Notes under the pieces: generated by a model | The model's database searches: none | Told to the model about the DNA's origin: nothing | The model's input: the letters and a program-made list of their open reading frames with translations, nothing else | Made by a program: the position numbers and the translations under genes | Origin: Haloferula sp. BvORR071 | GTDB taxonomy: Bacteria; Verrucomicrobiota; Verrucomicrobiia; Verrucomicrobiales; Akkermansiaceae | DNA length: 64,000 nucleotides | Direction: 5' to 3' | Assembly (NCBI RefSeq): GCF_000739615.1 | Contig: NZ_BATP01000004.1 | Coordinates: forward strand, 62,001-126,000 | Shown: positions 15,761 to 23,429 of the stretch, piece after piece | How the letters are laid out: each line of letters begins with the position of its first letter | How positions within the stretch are numbered: position 1 is the stretch's first letter

Positions 15761-17575
15761 TTACTTCTTCGGTACAGTTTTCGGTTTGATCTCGATCTTG
15801 GGCGTCTTGCGCTCGCCCTTGTATTCGGCACTGGCGAAGAACGCGCCCAGCAGGCGGTCATTGAGAAGCTGGCCGTCGAACCAGATTTCCAGGTCCGCCG
15901 GCCCGGCCTCGAGATCGATGGGCAGCCGGAACTGGGTCGCGCCCTCCTTGATCTCCACCCGCAGCTCCTCCTGACCGGCGCGGACATGGGCCAGGCCCTT
16001 GTGCAGCTTGGCCAGCGCCGTGCGCTCCTCTGGAGTCGCTTCCGGCGGCAGCAGGCCGAAGATCAGCTCGTAATTCCCCTGACGCGCCACCTCCAGCTTC
16101 CAGTGACCGGTCGTGGAGGGCAGCGTATTGCGGGTGGCGGCGACCTGGGCGGCCTTCAGGAAGTCCCGGATCTGGGCGTGGGTGACACAAGCTTCCGCGC
16201 CGGAGCCATCGGTCTCCTTGGAGGGCCACCAGTCATGGGCGGTCAGCTTCACCAGCGGGCAGGCCTCCGCCCCGATGACCTGGCGCACCGGCTCGCGGAC
16301 GATCGGCAGGACCTCCTCCCACCACTTGCCGTAGATGCCGAGCAGGCGCTGGGCCTCCGCAGGGTTGTCGGTGAAGACATTCTTGGTTTGGCCCGGGTCC
16401 GCCTGCATGTCGAAGAGCTCCAGTCCGACCAGACGCCAGCGGTTGTCCCGCACGGCGAAGTCGCGGGCGCGGAAGCGAGCAGCGGCGTCATCACCCGGCC
16501 AGCGGCCCACCTGGGTGATCAGGGTGCGATCCTTCGGGAACTCCCCCTTCCCTAGCAGCGCGGCGGAGAGATCGAGGCCATCACCTTTCCAGTCCGCCGG
16601 GCGCTTGACCCCGCAGAGCGTGGTGAGCGTCGGCAACAGGTCGAGGTGGGCGGCGAGTTCCTCCACCTTGCGCGGGGCGATCTTCCCCGGCCAGCGGACG
16701 AAGCAGGGCACGTGGGTGCCGCCTTCGTCGGCGCTGCCCTTCTTGCCCTTCATCCCGGCGCTGAACTCGCCCACGGCGGAGCCATTGTCGGTGAGGAAGA
16801 CGATGATGGTGTCCTGCGCGATGCCTGCCTCATCCACCGCAGCGAGCAGCTTGGCGAAATTGCCATCGATGTTCCCGATCATCGCGTAGAAGGCATCCGG
16901 CATCTTGTCCGGGCCGCCGGGTGGCGGGGTGTAGGGCGCGTGCGGGGCATTGGTGGCGAGATGGAGGAGGAAGGGCTGCTTGAGATTCGCCTGCTTCTTC
17001 ATCCAGCCGATCGCCTCGTCGAAGAAGACATCCGTGCAGTAGCCGTGGGTCTTTTCCCAGCCGCCGCGACGCCGGACCATCGGGTCGTTGTAGGTATTTC
17101 CCCAGTAGTCCGGGGTCTGACCGATGCCGCCGCCGCCGTGGACGAAAACCTCATCGAAGCCGCGGTCCTCCGGGCGGCAGGGATAGGCGTCGCCGAGATG
17201 CCACTTCCCGAAAATACCGGTGCGGTAGCCAGAGGCGCGAAACATCTCCGGCAGGGTCGGCAGGCCCGGCTTGAGCAGGCTGCGGCCCATGAAGGTGTGG
17301 CTGATGCCGCAGCGGAACTCGTGCAGGCCGGTCAGGAGGGCGGCACGGGTGGGCGCGCAGGTCGGGCTGACCTGGAAGTGCTCAAAGGCGGCGGACTCAC
17401 CGCGGAACTTGTCCAGCGCGGGCGTCTTCACCTGCGGATTGCCGCTGAAGGAGAAATCGCCGTAGCCCTGGTCATCGGTGATCACCACGATGACGTTCGG
17501 AGGCGTGTCCGCGGCGTGAAGCAGGACCAAGAAGAAGAGATTTGCGATTGCGGCCAGCGCTGAAACCCGGAGCAT
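15761..17575 (-). CDS. exported formylglycine-dependent sulfatase
   Basis: 604 residues. The ATG at 17575 gives a signal peptide (MLRVSALAAIANLFFLVLLHAA). The full sulfatase signature CAPTRAALLTG begins at Cys73, the residue oxidised to formylglycine. Metal-binding 'VVITDDQGYGD' (about 30-40), 'GKWHLG' and 'FLTDNGS' are also present. The extra C-terminal region (about 480-604) includes a beta domain. It should hydrolyse sulfate esters on an unknown glycan or aromatic substrate in the periplasm or outside. Its start is only 19 bp from the divergent phosphatase start. The frame is open to 17740, but that part is antisense to the phosphatase. Confidence 0.9.
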   Translation of the reverse strand: MLRVSALAAIANLFFLVLLHAADTPPNVIVVITDDQGYGDFSFSGNPQVKTPALDKFRGESAAFEHFQVSPTCAPTRAALLTGLHEFRCGISHTFMGRSLLKPGLPTLPEMFRASGYRTGIFGKWHLGDAYPCRPEDRGFDEVFVHGGGGIGQTPDYWGNTYNDPMVRRRGGWEKTHGYCTDVFFDEAIGWMKKQANLKQPFLLHLATNAPHAPYTPPPGGPDKMPDAFYAMIGNIDGNFAKLLAAVDEAGIAQDTIIVFLTDNGSAVGEFSAGMKGKKGSADEGGTHVPCFVRWPGKIAPRKVEELAAHLDLLPTLTTLCGVKRPADWKGDGLDLSAALLGKGEFPKDRTLITQVGRWPGDDAAARFRARDFAVRDNRWRLVGLELFDMQADPGQTKNVFTDNPAEAQRLLGIYGKWWEEVLPIVREPVRQVIGAEACPLVKLTAHDWWPSKETDGSGAEACVTHAQIRDFLKAAQVAATRNTLPSTTGHWKLEVARQGNYELIFGLLPPEATPEERTALAKLHKGLAHVRAGQEELRVEIKEGATQFRLPIDLEAGPADLEIWFDGQLLNDRLLGAFFASAEYKGERKTPKIEIKPKTVPKK

Positions 17576-17594
17576 CCCGGGCGTTCTCCATCCG

Positions 17595-18086
17595 ATGCCT
17601 GCCAACCGCAAGCCGTTCCGTGTCCTGTTTGTCTGCATGGGCAACATCTGTCGTTCGCCGGCGGCCGAAATTGTCTGTAAAAAGATGCTCGGGGAGAGCG
17701 ATTTAGCGGATTCCGTGGAGATCGATTCCGCCGGGACCATCGGCTACCACAGCGGAAACGGGCCCGATCCGCGGATGGCGGCGACCCTCAAGGCGCGCGG
17801 CTACCCGATCTTTGGCCGGGCCCGGCAGATCCGCCGGACGGACCTGGACGACTTCGATCTGATCCTGGTGGCGGACGAGGAGAACCTGGCGGATGTGAAG
17901 CGGCTGGATCCCGAGGGCAGCCGGCATGCGAAGATCCGTTTGCTGGTGGAGTATTGCGAGACGCATGACGCGCCGCGGGTGCCGGATCCTTACTATGGCG
18001 GGCAGCGGGGCTTCGAGGAAGTGGCGGATCTGGTGGAGGATGCTTGCGGGGGATTGCTGCGGGATTTGGGCAAGCGGCTTGCTTGA
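17595..18086 (+). CDS. low-molecular-weight protein-tyrosine phosphatase
   Basis: Cytoplasmic phosphatase of 163 residues, the usual family size. The P-loop CMGNICRSP gives nucleophile Cys14 and Arg20 (C-x5-R-S). The general-acid aspartate is in 'PDPYYGG' (Asp131). Family members dephosphorylate tyrosine kinases of exopolysaccharide export or other targets; no kinase gene is in this window. Start ATG at 17595, leaving 19 bp to the divergent sulfatase. The repeat-filled region follows directly. Confidence 0.92.
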   Translation: MPANRKPFRVLFVCMGNICRSPAAEIVCKKMLGESDLADSVEIDSAGTIGYHSGNGPDPRMAATLKARGYPIFGRARQIRRTDLDDFDLILVADEENLADVKRLDPEGSRHAKIRLLVEYCETHDAPRVPDPYYGGQRGFEEVADLVEDACGGLLRDLGKRLA

Positions 18087-18159
18087 GAAGAGATCGAACC
18101 GCAGAGGCGCAGAGGTCGCGGAGACTAGAAACGGCGTCAGGCGATCGCTTTCTATCCAT

Positions 18160-18174
18160 GATCCCGGAGGGATC
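18160..18174 (+). repeat. GATCCC-GGA-GGGATC palindrome, copy 1
   Basis: 15-bp near-palindrome GATCCCGGAGGGATC. Copies 1 and 2 share the GGA centre and copies 3 and 4 have the reverse complement TTC, so the four form two inverted pairs. Confidence 0.75.
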
Positions 18175-18240
18175 ACAGCAGCAGTAGCCGGGGGTTGAGG
18201 CGAAGCCGACACCCCCGGTTAGATTGCGGCGAACGGCATC

Positions 18241-18255
18241 GATCCCGGAGGGATC
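18241..18255 (+). repeat. GATCCC-GGA-GGGATC palindrome, copy 2
   Basis: Identical to copy 1. Followed by GCAGCGCTGC, itself palindromic. Confidence 0.75.
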
Positions 18256-18355
18256 GCAGCGCTGCTGTAACCACCAACAGACGCACCCCAATTTCGGCTT
18301 TGCCCCGTGTAGATGGCTCACGCGCGAATCTCCCCATTCGCTATCGCCTTGCTGC

Positions 18356-18370
18356 GATCCCTTCGGGATC
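18356..18370 (-). repeat. GATCCC-TTC-GGGATC palindrome, copy 3
   Basis: Reverse complement of copies 1 and 2 (GATCCCTTCGGGATC differs at the centre by one base from the exact complement). Preceded by CTGC as expected for the inverted block. Confidence 0.75.
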
Positions 18371-18440
18371 GAGCATCCTTTGGTGTCGCTTTCCGGGGGT
18401 GTCGCTCGTTCCTCGCTCGACCCCCGGCTACTGTTGCTGT

Positions 18441-18455
18441 GATCCCTTCGGGATC
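18441..18455 (-). repeat. GATCCC-TTC-GGGATC palindrome, copy 4
   Basis: Same sequence as copy 3, preceded by CTACTGTTGCTGT, the inverse of ACAGCAGCAGTAG next to copy 1. Confidence 0.75.
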
Positions 18456-18739
18456 GAGAGAGCGCCGAGACCGGAGGGGAATCCATGCGTGCTAACAATT
18501 TCTCCGCGCTCCATCGGCGGGCTCCGCGTCTCCGCGGTTCGTTTCATTGGAGAACGCCGCAGCTATCGCAGGACATGCCAATGTCCGGAATCCACTCGCG
18601 GTAATATGATATATCCGGGTATCAGGGTTGGCTTTGTGTGAATGCCAGATCCAGCCATCTCTTTGGCAGAATTCTGGGATTGCTTTTAGGTGTTTTCCTT
18701 CCGGGGCGCGCTTAGGGCTGGGAGTGACGCTTTCTGCGG

Positions 18740-18772
18740 ATTGTTCAGCGTAAACCCAATTTTCTGAACAAT
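18740..18772. promoter_or_regulatory. 9-bp inverted repeat upstream of the lectin/HEXXH gene
   Basis: ATTGTTCAG (18740-18748) and CTGAACAAT (18764-18772) are perfectly inverted with a 15-nt loop. It lies about 108 nt upstream of the start at 18880. It could be an operator or a leader hairpin. Confidence 0.5.
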
Positions 18773-18879
18773 TCATGGCACACCGGCCCCTGAGCCGGGT
18801 CGTGTTGCCGTGCCCGATTTCAACAGGATCTCCTATGAGGTCCGTTGAGCACAACCCAAACAAGAACAACCCAAATCGA

Positions 18880-20328
18880 ATGCAAACTCCTCGCAAGAGA
18901 TCGTGTCTGTTATTGAGCATCGGGATCGCCGTGCTATCGATGGCGACATCCCTGGCCCAAGTCATATCCGGAACCACATATACCTTGGTCGCGCGACACT
19001 CGGGACAATTCCTCGATGTGCTCGGGGCGGCAACCGCCAATGGCTCAGCGGTGGGGCAATCCACCGGCCATGGCGGCAGCAACCAGCAGTGGCTCGTTGA
19101 GTCCTTGGGCAGCGGGCAATACCGTCTAACAGGCGTAGGTAGCGGCAGGGCGCTGGACATCAACCAAGCCTCCACCGCTGACAATACCGCCGCGATCATC
19201 TCCGACTGGAACAGCGGCAACAACCAGCGGGTGACGCTGCAGGACCGCGGCAATGGCTACTACAGCCTGGTCTTCGTCCACTCCGGCAAGGCGCTCGGCG
19301 TGTCCGGCGGATCCACCGCCAGCGGTGCGGCCGTGGTGCAACTGCCGAACGATGGCTCGACCTACACGCAGTGGAAGTTCGCGAAGGGACCGGCGGGTTA
19401 TATCTTCGCCGGTGATGAAGGTGCATCGCGGACCTTCTCCGGTGGCAAGGTGGACCTGGCCTATGGCGCGGGCAGCTCCTTCCACTTCGTCAACAAGACG
19501 GATGGCACCTGGACCTTCAACAACGCAACCTTCCGCGATCCGATCTTCAACACGCTGAAGAACGGCTACTACAAGGCGACCAACACCAGCGGCCCGGCGG
19601 GTTATACCTATTGTGCCTCGGAGAATGGTAGCTTCAGCTTCACCCAGCCGGTGGACCTGGCCTATGGTGCGAATGGCAGCTATGCCTACCAGAGCAGCCA
19701 GACCGGTGCGGTGACCTTCAACAACGCGCGCTTCGGTGATCCCGCTGCGGGCGTCGTGAAATCGGGTTGGTTCAAGGCACTGGCTCCCCTGCCCCCGACG
19801 CCGCCCTCGCTGTCGGCGGCGAACTTGAATGACTTCATCGCCAACCACGCGCGCTACGAAGGCGGCTCTGCGGCGGCTTATTCCGCAGAGTTCCAGTCGC
19901 AGCTGACCTACCTCGGTGGGAATGTCTTCTACACGAAGATGTTCGGTCCCGGCCACTGGACGAACTCGATGCTGAGCATCACCTCCAGCTATGGCGGTGC
20001 CGCGGCTTCCAGCGGTGGCAATACCACCTATGGCAAAGCCTTCTGGGATTCGAATGTGAGCCAGCGCGTGCCGGTGCTGATCCACGAATACATGCACCAC
20101 ATGGACAATGGCAGCGGCTTGCAGAACTTCTTCAATGCCGAGGCTGCGGATCCGGCGAAGCGTTGGGACGGCAGCGGCTACGCGAATGTCTCGCCCGCCG
20201 AGTATCTCGCGTCCGGCTTCCAGTGGATCGTGCAGAACACGAGTGGTCGCCAGATCATCTTCGAGAACCATCCGGCCTTCTACCTCTACATGGTGAACAG
20301 CTACGTGCCGACATTCTACACGCCGTGA
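18880..20328 (+). CDS. secreted ricin-B lectin protein with HEXXH metallopeptidase-like domain
   Basis: 482 residues from the ATG at 18880, with a signal peptide ending near SLAQ (residue 27). Residues 30-166 form a ricin-B-type trefoil (QxW-like 'NQQWLV' and 'YTQWKF'). Two tandem repeats of about 60 residues follow (173-232 and 241-300), each ending 'VDLAYGA...F/Y...TFNNA.F.DP...K.G.[YF]KA'. The C-terminal domain (about 312-482) has HEYMH at 402-406, a zinc-peptidase HEXXH motif, with 'SPAEYLASGFQWI' downstream as a possible third-ligand helix. Predicted secreted glycan-directed protease; activity is inference. In-frame ATGs at 18775 and 18835 lie before the signal peptide. Confidence 0.75.
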   Translation: MQTPRKRSCLLLSIGIAVLSMATSLAQVISGTTYTLVARHSGQFLDVLGAATANGSAVGQSTGHGGSNQQWLVESLGSGQYRLTGVGSGRALDINQASTADNTAAIISDWNSGNNQRVTLQDRGNGYYSLVFVHSGKALGVSGGSTASGAAVVQLPNDGSTYTQWKFAKGPAGYIFAGDEGASRTFSGGKVDLAYGAGSSFHFVNKTDGTWTFNNATFRDPIFNTLKNGYYKATNTSGPAGYTYCASENGSFSFTQPVDLAYGANGSYAYQSSQTGAVTFNNARFGDPAAGVVKSGWFKALAPLPPTPPSLSAANLNDFIANHARYEGGSAAAYSAEFQSQLTYLGGNVFYTKMFGPGHWTNSMLSITSSYGGAAASSGGNTTYGKAFWDSNVSQRVPVLIHEYMHHMDNGSGLQNFFNAEAADPAKRWDGSGYANVSPAEYLASGFQWIVQNTSGRQIIFENHPAFYLYMVNSYVPTFYTP

Positions 20329-20348
20329 TTTGTTAGGATACTTGAGCC

Positions 20349-20369
20349 GCGGCGGGAGGGTCTCGCCGC
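20349..20369. repeat. GCGGCG hairpin between genes
   Basis: Stem GCGGCG(GGA) / (TCT)CGCCGC with a 3-nt loop, 20 nt after the lectin/HEXXH stop. No T-run follows. Resembles dispersed intergenic palindromes elsewhere in the window. Confidence 0.5.
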
Positions 20370-20391
20370 GCCTACGACTACCTCCAAAACC

Positions 20392-21270
20392 ATGACTCCA
20401 CGCTTACAGAAGCCTTTGCTCTACGGCTCCATCTTGCTGATCGGAGCTGGTGGCATCTATCATTCCATCCACTCGACCAGTGACCCTGAGCCCAGGAAGC
20501 CATCAAGCGATGTCCCAATGGCAAATGCCAGCGAACGACGTGAGGGCGCAGCGAAGGACGCGGAGACCGAGACCTTGTTCGCCGAGCTCCATTCACTCGC
20601 CACCAGACCTGCGGAAGCACTCGACTTCCAAGCTCTGCAGCGCGCGCTCCAAGCGCTGGTGAGGAAGAACCCGCAGGCCGCGGCAGACTTCGCGAGTTCT
20701 CTAACGGATGGCTCAATGCGTGAGATCGCCCTGCAGCGCGTGGCCCAGGCATGGGCCTCACGTCATGCCGAGGCCGCGGCCCAATGGGCGAACGCGATCC
20801 GCAATCAGGAAGAGCGCGGCGCCTTGCTCAATGGCATCTTCTGCGAAGTCGCCCAGAGCGATCCGGCGAAGGCAGTGCAGATGGCGGAGCGCTACGACAT
20901 GCTCAGCTTCTCGGCCGGCATGAGCGGCAATCTGGTCCAACAGTGGGCGACGCGGGACTACGACGCGGCGCGGCACTGGGTGGATACGCTGGGAGCAGGG
21001 AAGCCGCGGGATGAGATGTTCCAGCAGCTCGCCCTGATCCGTTCCGCGACCGCTCCAGAGGAAGCTGCACGGATGATCTCCGAGCAGATCGCCGACCGCG
21101 GCATCCAGGAGGAAGCCGCCATCACCATCGTCTCACGCTGGGCCGCCAGCGATCCGGAAGCGGCGAAGGAGTGGGCGGGCGGCTTCGACGCCGGGGACTT
21201 CCGCGAGCGGGCCCTGAAGGAAATCAGCATCGCCCAGACCAGCTCATCTGGTGCCGGGCAGAAAGATTGA
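20392..21270 (+). CDS. exported helical-repeat protein, paralogue of 14313-15692
   Basis: 292 residues. One N-terminal membrane segment (about 8-24), a charged linker, then four to six units with the core 'WA..DPEAA..WA' ('AQAWASRHAEAAAQWANAIR', 'WATRDYDAARHWVDTLGAG', 'RWAASDPEAAKEWAGGFDAG'). Same repeat type as the 459-residue protein, but without the Gly/Arg-rich parts. Probably a periplasmic alpha-solenoid anchored in the inner membrane. Partner unknown. Confidence 0.7.
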   Translation: MTPRLQKPLLYGSILLIGAGGIYHSIHSTSDPEPRKPSSDVPMANASERREGAAKDAETETLFAELHSLATRPAEALDFQALQRALQALVRKNPQAAADFASSLTDGSMREIALQRVAQAWASRHAEAAAQWANAIRNQEERGALLNGIFCEVAQSDPAKAVQMAERYDMLSFSAGMSGNLVQQWATRDYDAARHWVDTLGAGKPRDEMFQQLALIRSATAPEEAARMISEQIADRGIQEEAAITIVSRWAASDPEAAKEWAGGFDAGDFRERALKEISIAQTSSSGAGQKD

Positions 21271-21301
21271 GCGCCCCGTTTAGGTCGCGGGAGCGCCATC
21301 C

Positions 21302-21340
21302 GTCCGTCCGCGTGCCCAGGGGTGCCGCGGGCGGACGGAC
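21302..21340. repeat. GTCCGTCCGC hairpin
   Basis: Perfect 10-bp inverted repeat GTCCGTCCGC / GCGGACGGAC with a 19-nt loop, between two plus-strand genes. It has a GTCCG core like the hairpins at 24844, 32245 and 45026. Confidence 0.55.
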
Positions 21341-21479
21341 TCGGCCTGAGTGGCCAAGGCCTGAAAACTTGGACAAAAGTCGTCCGGGGAACCGCTCAAG
21401 CCGCAGAGACGCGAGGCTTCGTATGATCCGCCAGGATAAACGATTCTCAAGCGCTCTGGAACCCTCCAAGCTCGTGCGC

Positions 21480-21962
21480 ATGATCCGACGCTTTCTTACA
21501 TTCCTCGCCGTCCTCGGCCTCGCCTCCGTCATCCACGCAGCTGAGGACGAGACCAAGATCGACCCGAAGGAGGGCGAGTGCTGGTCCTACACCACGCGTC
21601 CGGGCGAGGAGGAATCCTTTGCGGTGATCCGCAAGATCGAAACCCTGCCGAAGGTCGGCGAGGTGATCCACATCTCGCTCTTCGGGCTCAAGGTCAAGAA
21701 CCCCGCCGCCAAGGATGGCTTCACGGCCGAGGTCGGTCACATCCCGATGTCGGGTGCCAGTGCCCGCGCATCCCTGAAGAAAAAACTCGATAAGAAGGTC
21801 CCGGACTTCGAGTGGGAGGAAGGCTACCGCCAATGGCGGAAGTCTTATGAAAGCAGCCAGGGCGGAGTCTTCACCAAATCGATCGCCGAATGCATCGGCT
21901 TCATCGAGGACGTGGTAACGAAGACGCGGCAGCCGAAGGAGGCACCGAAGGAAGAGAAGTGA
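21480..21962 (+). CDS. small secreted protein of unknown function
   Basis: 160 residues with a clear signal peptide (MIRRFLTFLAVLGLASVIHAA). The mature part starts acidic and has a beta-rich core ('ESFAVIRKIETLPKVGEVIHISLFGLKVKNPAAK'-like, in pieces) and a Lys/Glu tail. Not a recognised family. The start is the ATG at 21480; upstream frame extension overlaps the previous gene and is rejected. Confidence 0.65.
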   Translation: MIRRFLTFLAVLGLASVIHAAEDETKIDPKEGECWSYTTRPGEEESFAVIRKIETLPKVGEVIHISLFGLKVKNPAAKDGFTAEVGHIPMSGASARASLKKKLDKKVPDFEWEEGYRQWRKSYESSQGGVFTKSIAECIGFIEDVVTKTRQPKEAPKEEK

Positions 21963-21979
21963 GGTGCAGGCTGGAGCGA

Positions 21980-22123
21980 CCGGGTGCCCACTGGGTGCGT
22001 GGAATCATCCTTCGTATTGCCGCTTGATCGCGGCTGCGCCGCTTTCATTGGGGTACACGTCCAGGCTTGAGATCCGCCTACCGGTGAGGCCGGCTAAAGC
22101 CGGCGCACCCAGTGGGCACCCGG
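21980..22123. repeat. 20-bp perfect inverted repeat enclosing a GCCGGC hairpin
   Basis: CCGGGTGCCCACTGGGTGCG (21980-21999) and its exact reverse complement (22104-22123) enclose about 100 nt. A tight hairpin GCCGGC-TAAA-GCCGGC lies at 22089-22104. It sits between convergent genes (secreted protein and P450), so a bidirectional terminator or a REP-like element is likely. Confidence 0.7.
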
Positions 22124-22127
22124 TTCT

Positions 22128-23282
22128 TCACGCTTTTCCTTTTACCCTTACCAGCAGCTCGCCGTAGCCGGTCCAGCGTTGGTAGGCGGCTTCGCGCTCG
22201 ATGTGCTTGGTCGCGGAGATCACCTCGATCCCCTCCACCATCGCCGCGAGCTTCTCTAACAAGACGCGCACGATCAGGCGGGCATGCGCGGCGCCGAGGC
22301 AGATGTGGGTGCCGAAGCCGAAGGCCAGGTGCGGGTTCGGCTTGCGGTCGAGGCGGATTTCCTGCGGTGCATCGAAGACCGATTCATCGTGGTTCGCAGA
22401 GGCCCAGCAGAGCGAGACGCGGCCGCCGGGCTGCACCGGCACTCCGTGGATCTCACCACCCGCAGGGCAGACGCGGCCGATGTGGGTGAGCGGCATGAAG
22501 ACGCGGAAGAACTCCTCGCTGGCGTGGATGCCGCGCTTCGGGTCCTCGCGCAAGTAGGCCAGCGCTTCGGAATGTTCCGCGATGTAGGCGATGACCGATG
22601 AGACCGTGTGGATCACCGTGTCCCGCCCGCCGGCGAAGGTCAGGTTGGCAAAGCCGAGCGCTTCATCGCGAGTGAGGCGGCGGCCTTGGAACTGCGCCTG
22701 GCTGAGCGCGCTGAAGAAGTCCTCACCGGGCTGCGCTTCGCCGCGGTCGAGCTGGGCATGGATGTAGCGCTCCAGCTCCGCGCCCTTCACCTCGCCATCA
22801 TTGCCGTCCTTGAAGACATGCACGCCCCATCCGATCCAGGTGTCCGCTTCTTGCTCCGGGACATTCAGCAGATAGGTCAGCGCCCGCGATTGCAGCGGCA
22901 GCGCGAAGTCGCGGACGATCTCGATCGAGTCGCGCGACAGCATCCCCTCTAGCAGCTCCGTGATCAGAGCCTCCACCCGCGCGATGAACTCCGGATCCTT
23001 CGGCCGCTTGAAGAAAGGCTCCACGATTTCCCGGTATTCGCCGTGCAGCGGCGGGTCCGTCTCGATCGGCAACTGCCGCACCGTGCGCATCTCCTCCTCG
23101 GATGGGATCGGCACGCGTAAGGGCGCATCCGAGCTGTAGGTCTGCCAATCCTTCGCCGTGGCGCGGACCTCGGCATGGCGCAGGATCATCGGCACCAGCT
23201 CGCCCTGGAACTCGCAGCCGAGCACGCCGCTCGCAACGCGGGCCTCGCGGAAGGGGTCACGGGGGGCAGGCTTCTCAGTCAT
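22128..23282 (-). CDS. cytochrome P450
   Basis: Soluble bacterial P450 of 384 residues. Heme-ligand motif FGFGTHICLG with proximal Cys at about 328; I-helix 'FAGGRDTV' (A-G-x-D/E-T type); K-helix E-x-x-R in 'EEFFR'. It hydroxylates an unknown small substrate and needs ferredoxin and reductase partners, none of which are adjacent. The ATG at 23282 (MTEKPAPRDPF) was chosen over an upstream alternative. It stands alone, convergent with 21480-21962 and divergent from the PEP-CTERM gene. Confidence 0.92.
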   Translation of the reverse strand: MTEKPAPRDPFREARVASGVLGCEFQGELVPMILRHAEVRATAKDWQTYSSDAPLRVPIPSEEEMRTVRQLPIETDPPLHGEYREIVEPFFKRPKDPEFIARVEALITELLEGMLSRDSIEIVRDFALPLQSRALTYLLNVPEQEADTWIGWGVHVFKDGNDGEVKGAELERYIHAQLDRGEAQPGEDFFSALSQAQFQGRRLTRDEALGFANLTFAGGRDTVIHTVSSVIAYIAEHSEALAYLREDPKRGIHASEEFFRVFMPLTHIGRVCPAGGEIHGVPVQPGGRVSLCWASANHDESVFDAPQEIRLDRKPNPHLAFGFGTHICLGAAHARLIVRVLLEKLAAMVEGIEVISATKHIEREAAYQRWTGYGELLVRVKGKA

Positions 23283-23429
23283 GGGTTTCCCGGAAGCCTC
23301 TCCAGCGCGGCCTCCCGGCTCAATCCAAAAACCGGGCCCATCTCCCGTGCTCATCGTGCTCCAATCGTCCGTGAGCTTGCATTCCGGCCCGGTCCATGAG
23401 AAGCGCCATGCATCATCAAGCCCCCCATC

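Larger units (their letters stand above)
18087..18739. repeat. nested inverted intergenic repeats
   Basis: Gene-free stretch with mirror-image organisation. The outer arms are related 'GAACCGC(A/G)GAG.CGC.GAG' sequences near 18097-18125 (plus) and 18515-18543 (inverted). The inner arms contain a block with GATCACAGCAGCAGTAGCCG and CACCCCCGG near 18170-18220, and its inverse near 18393-18445. Four copies of a GATCCC(GGA/TTC)GGGATC palindrome mark the block edges. Such dispersed repeats are, to my knowledge, common between genes in Verrucomicrobia and Planctomycetes. The rest (18546-18739) holds nothing recognised. Confidence 0.7.

Noticed and set aside
14424-15974. Long plus-strand open frame opposite the helical-repeat gene
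   Set aside because: Shadow of the repeat protein; Gly/Ala/Arg-rich text with no domain, and it runs into the sulfatase gene's 3' end.
16646-17563. Plus-strand open frame opposite the first sulfatase
   Set aside because: The minus strand carries a full sulfatase with signature and signal peptide, so the antisense frame is a by-product.
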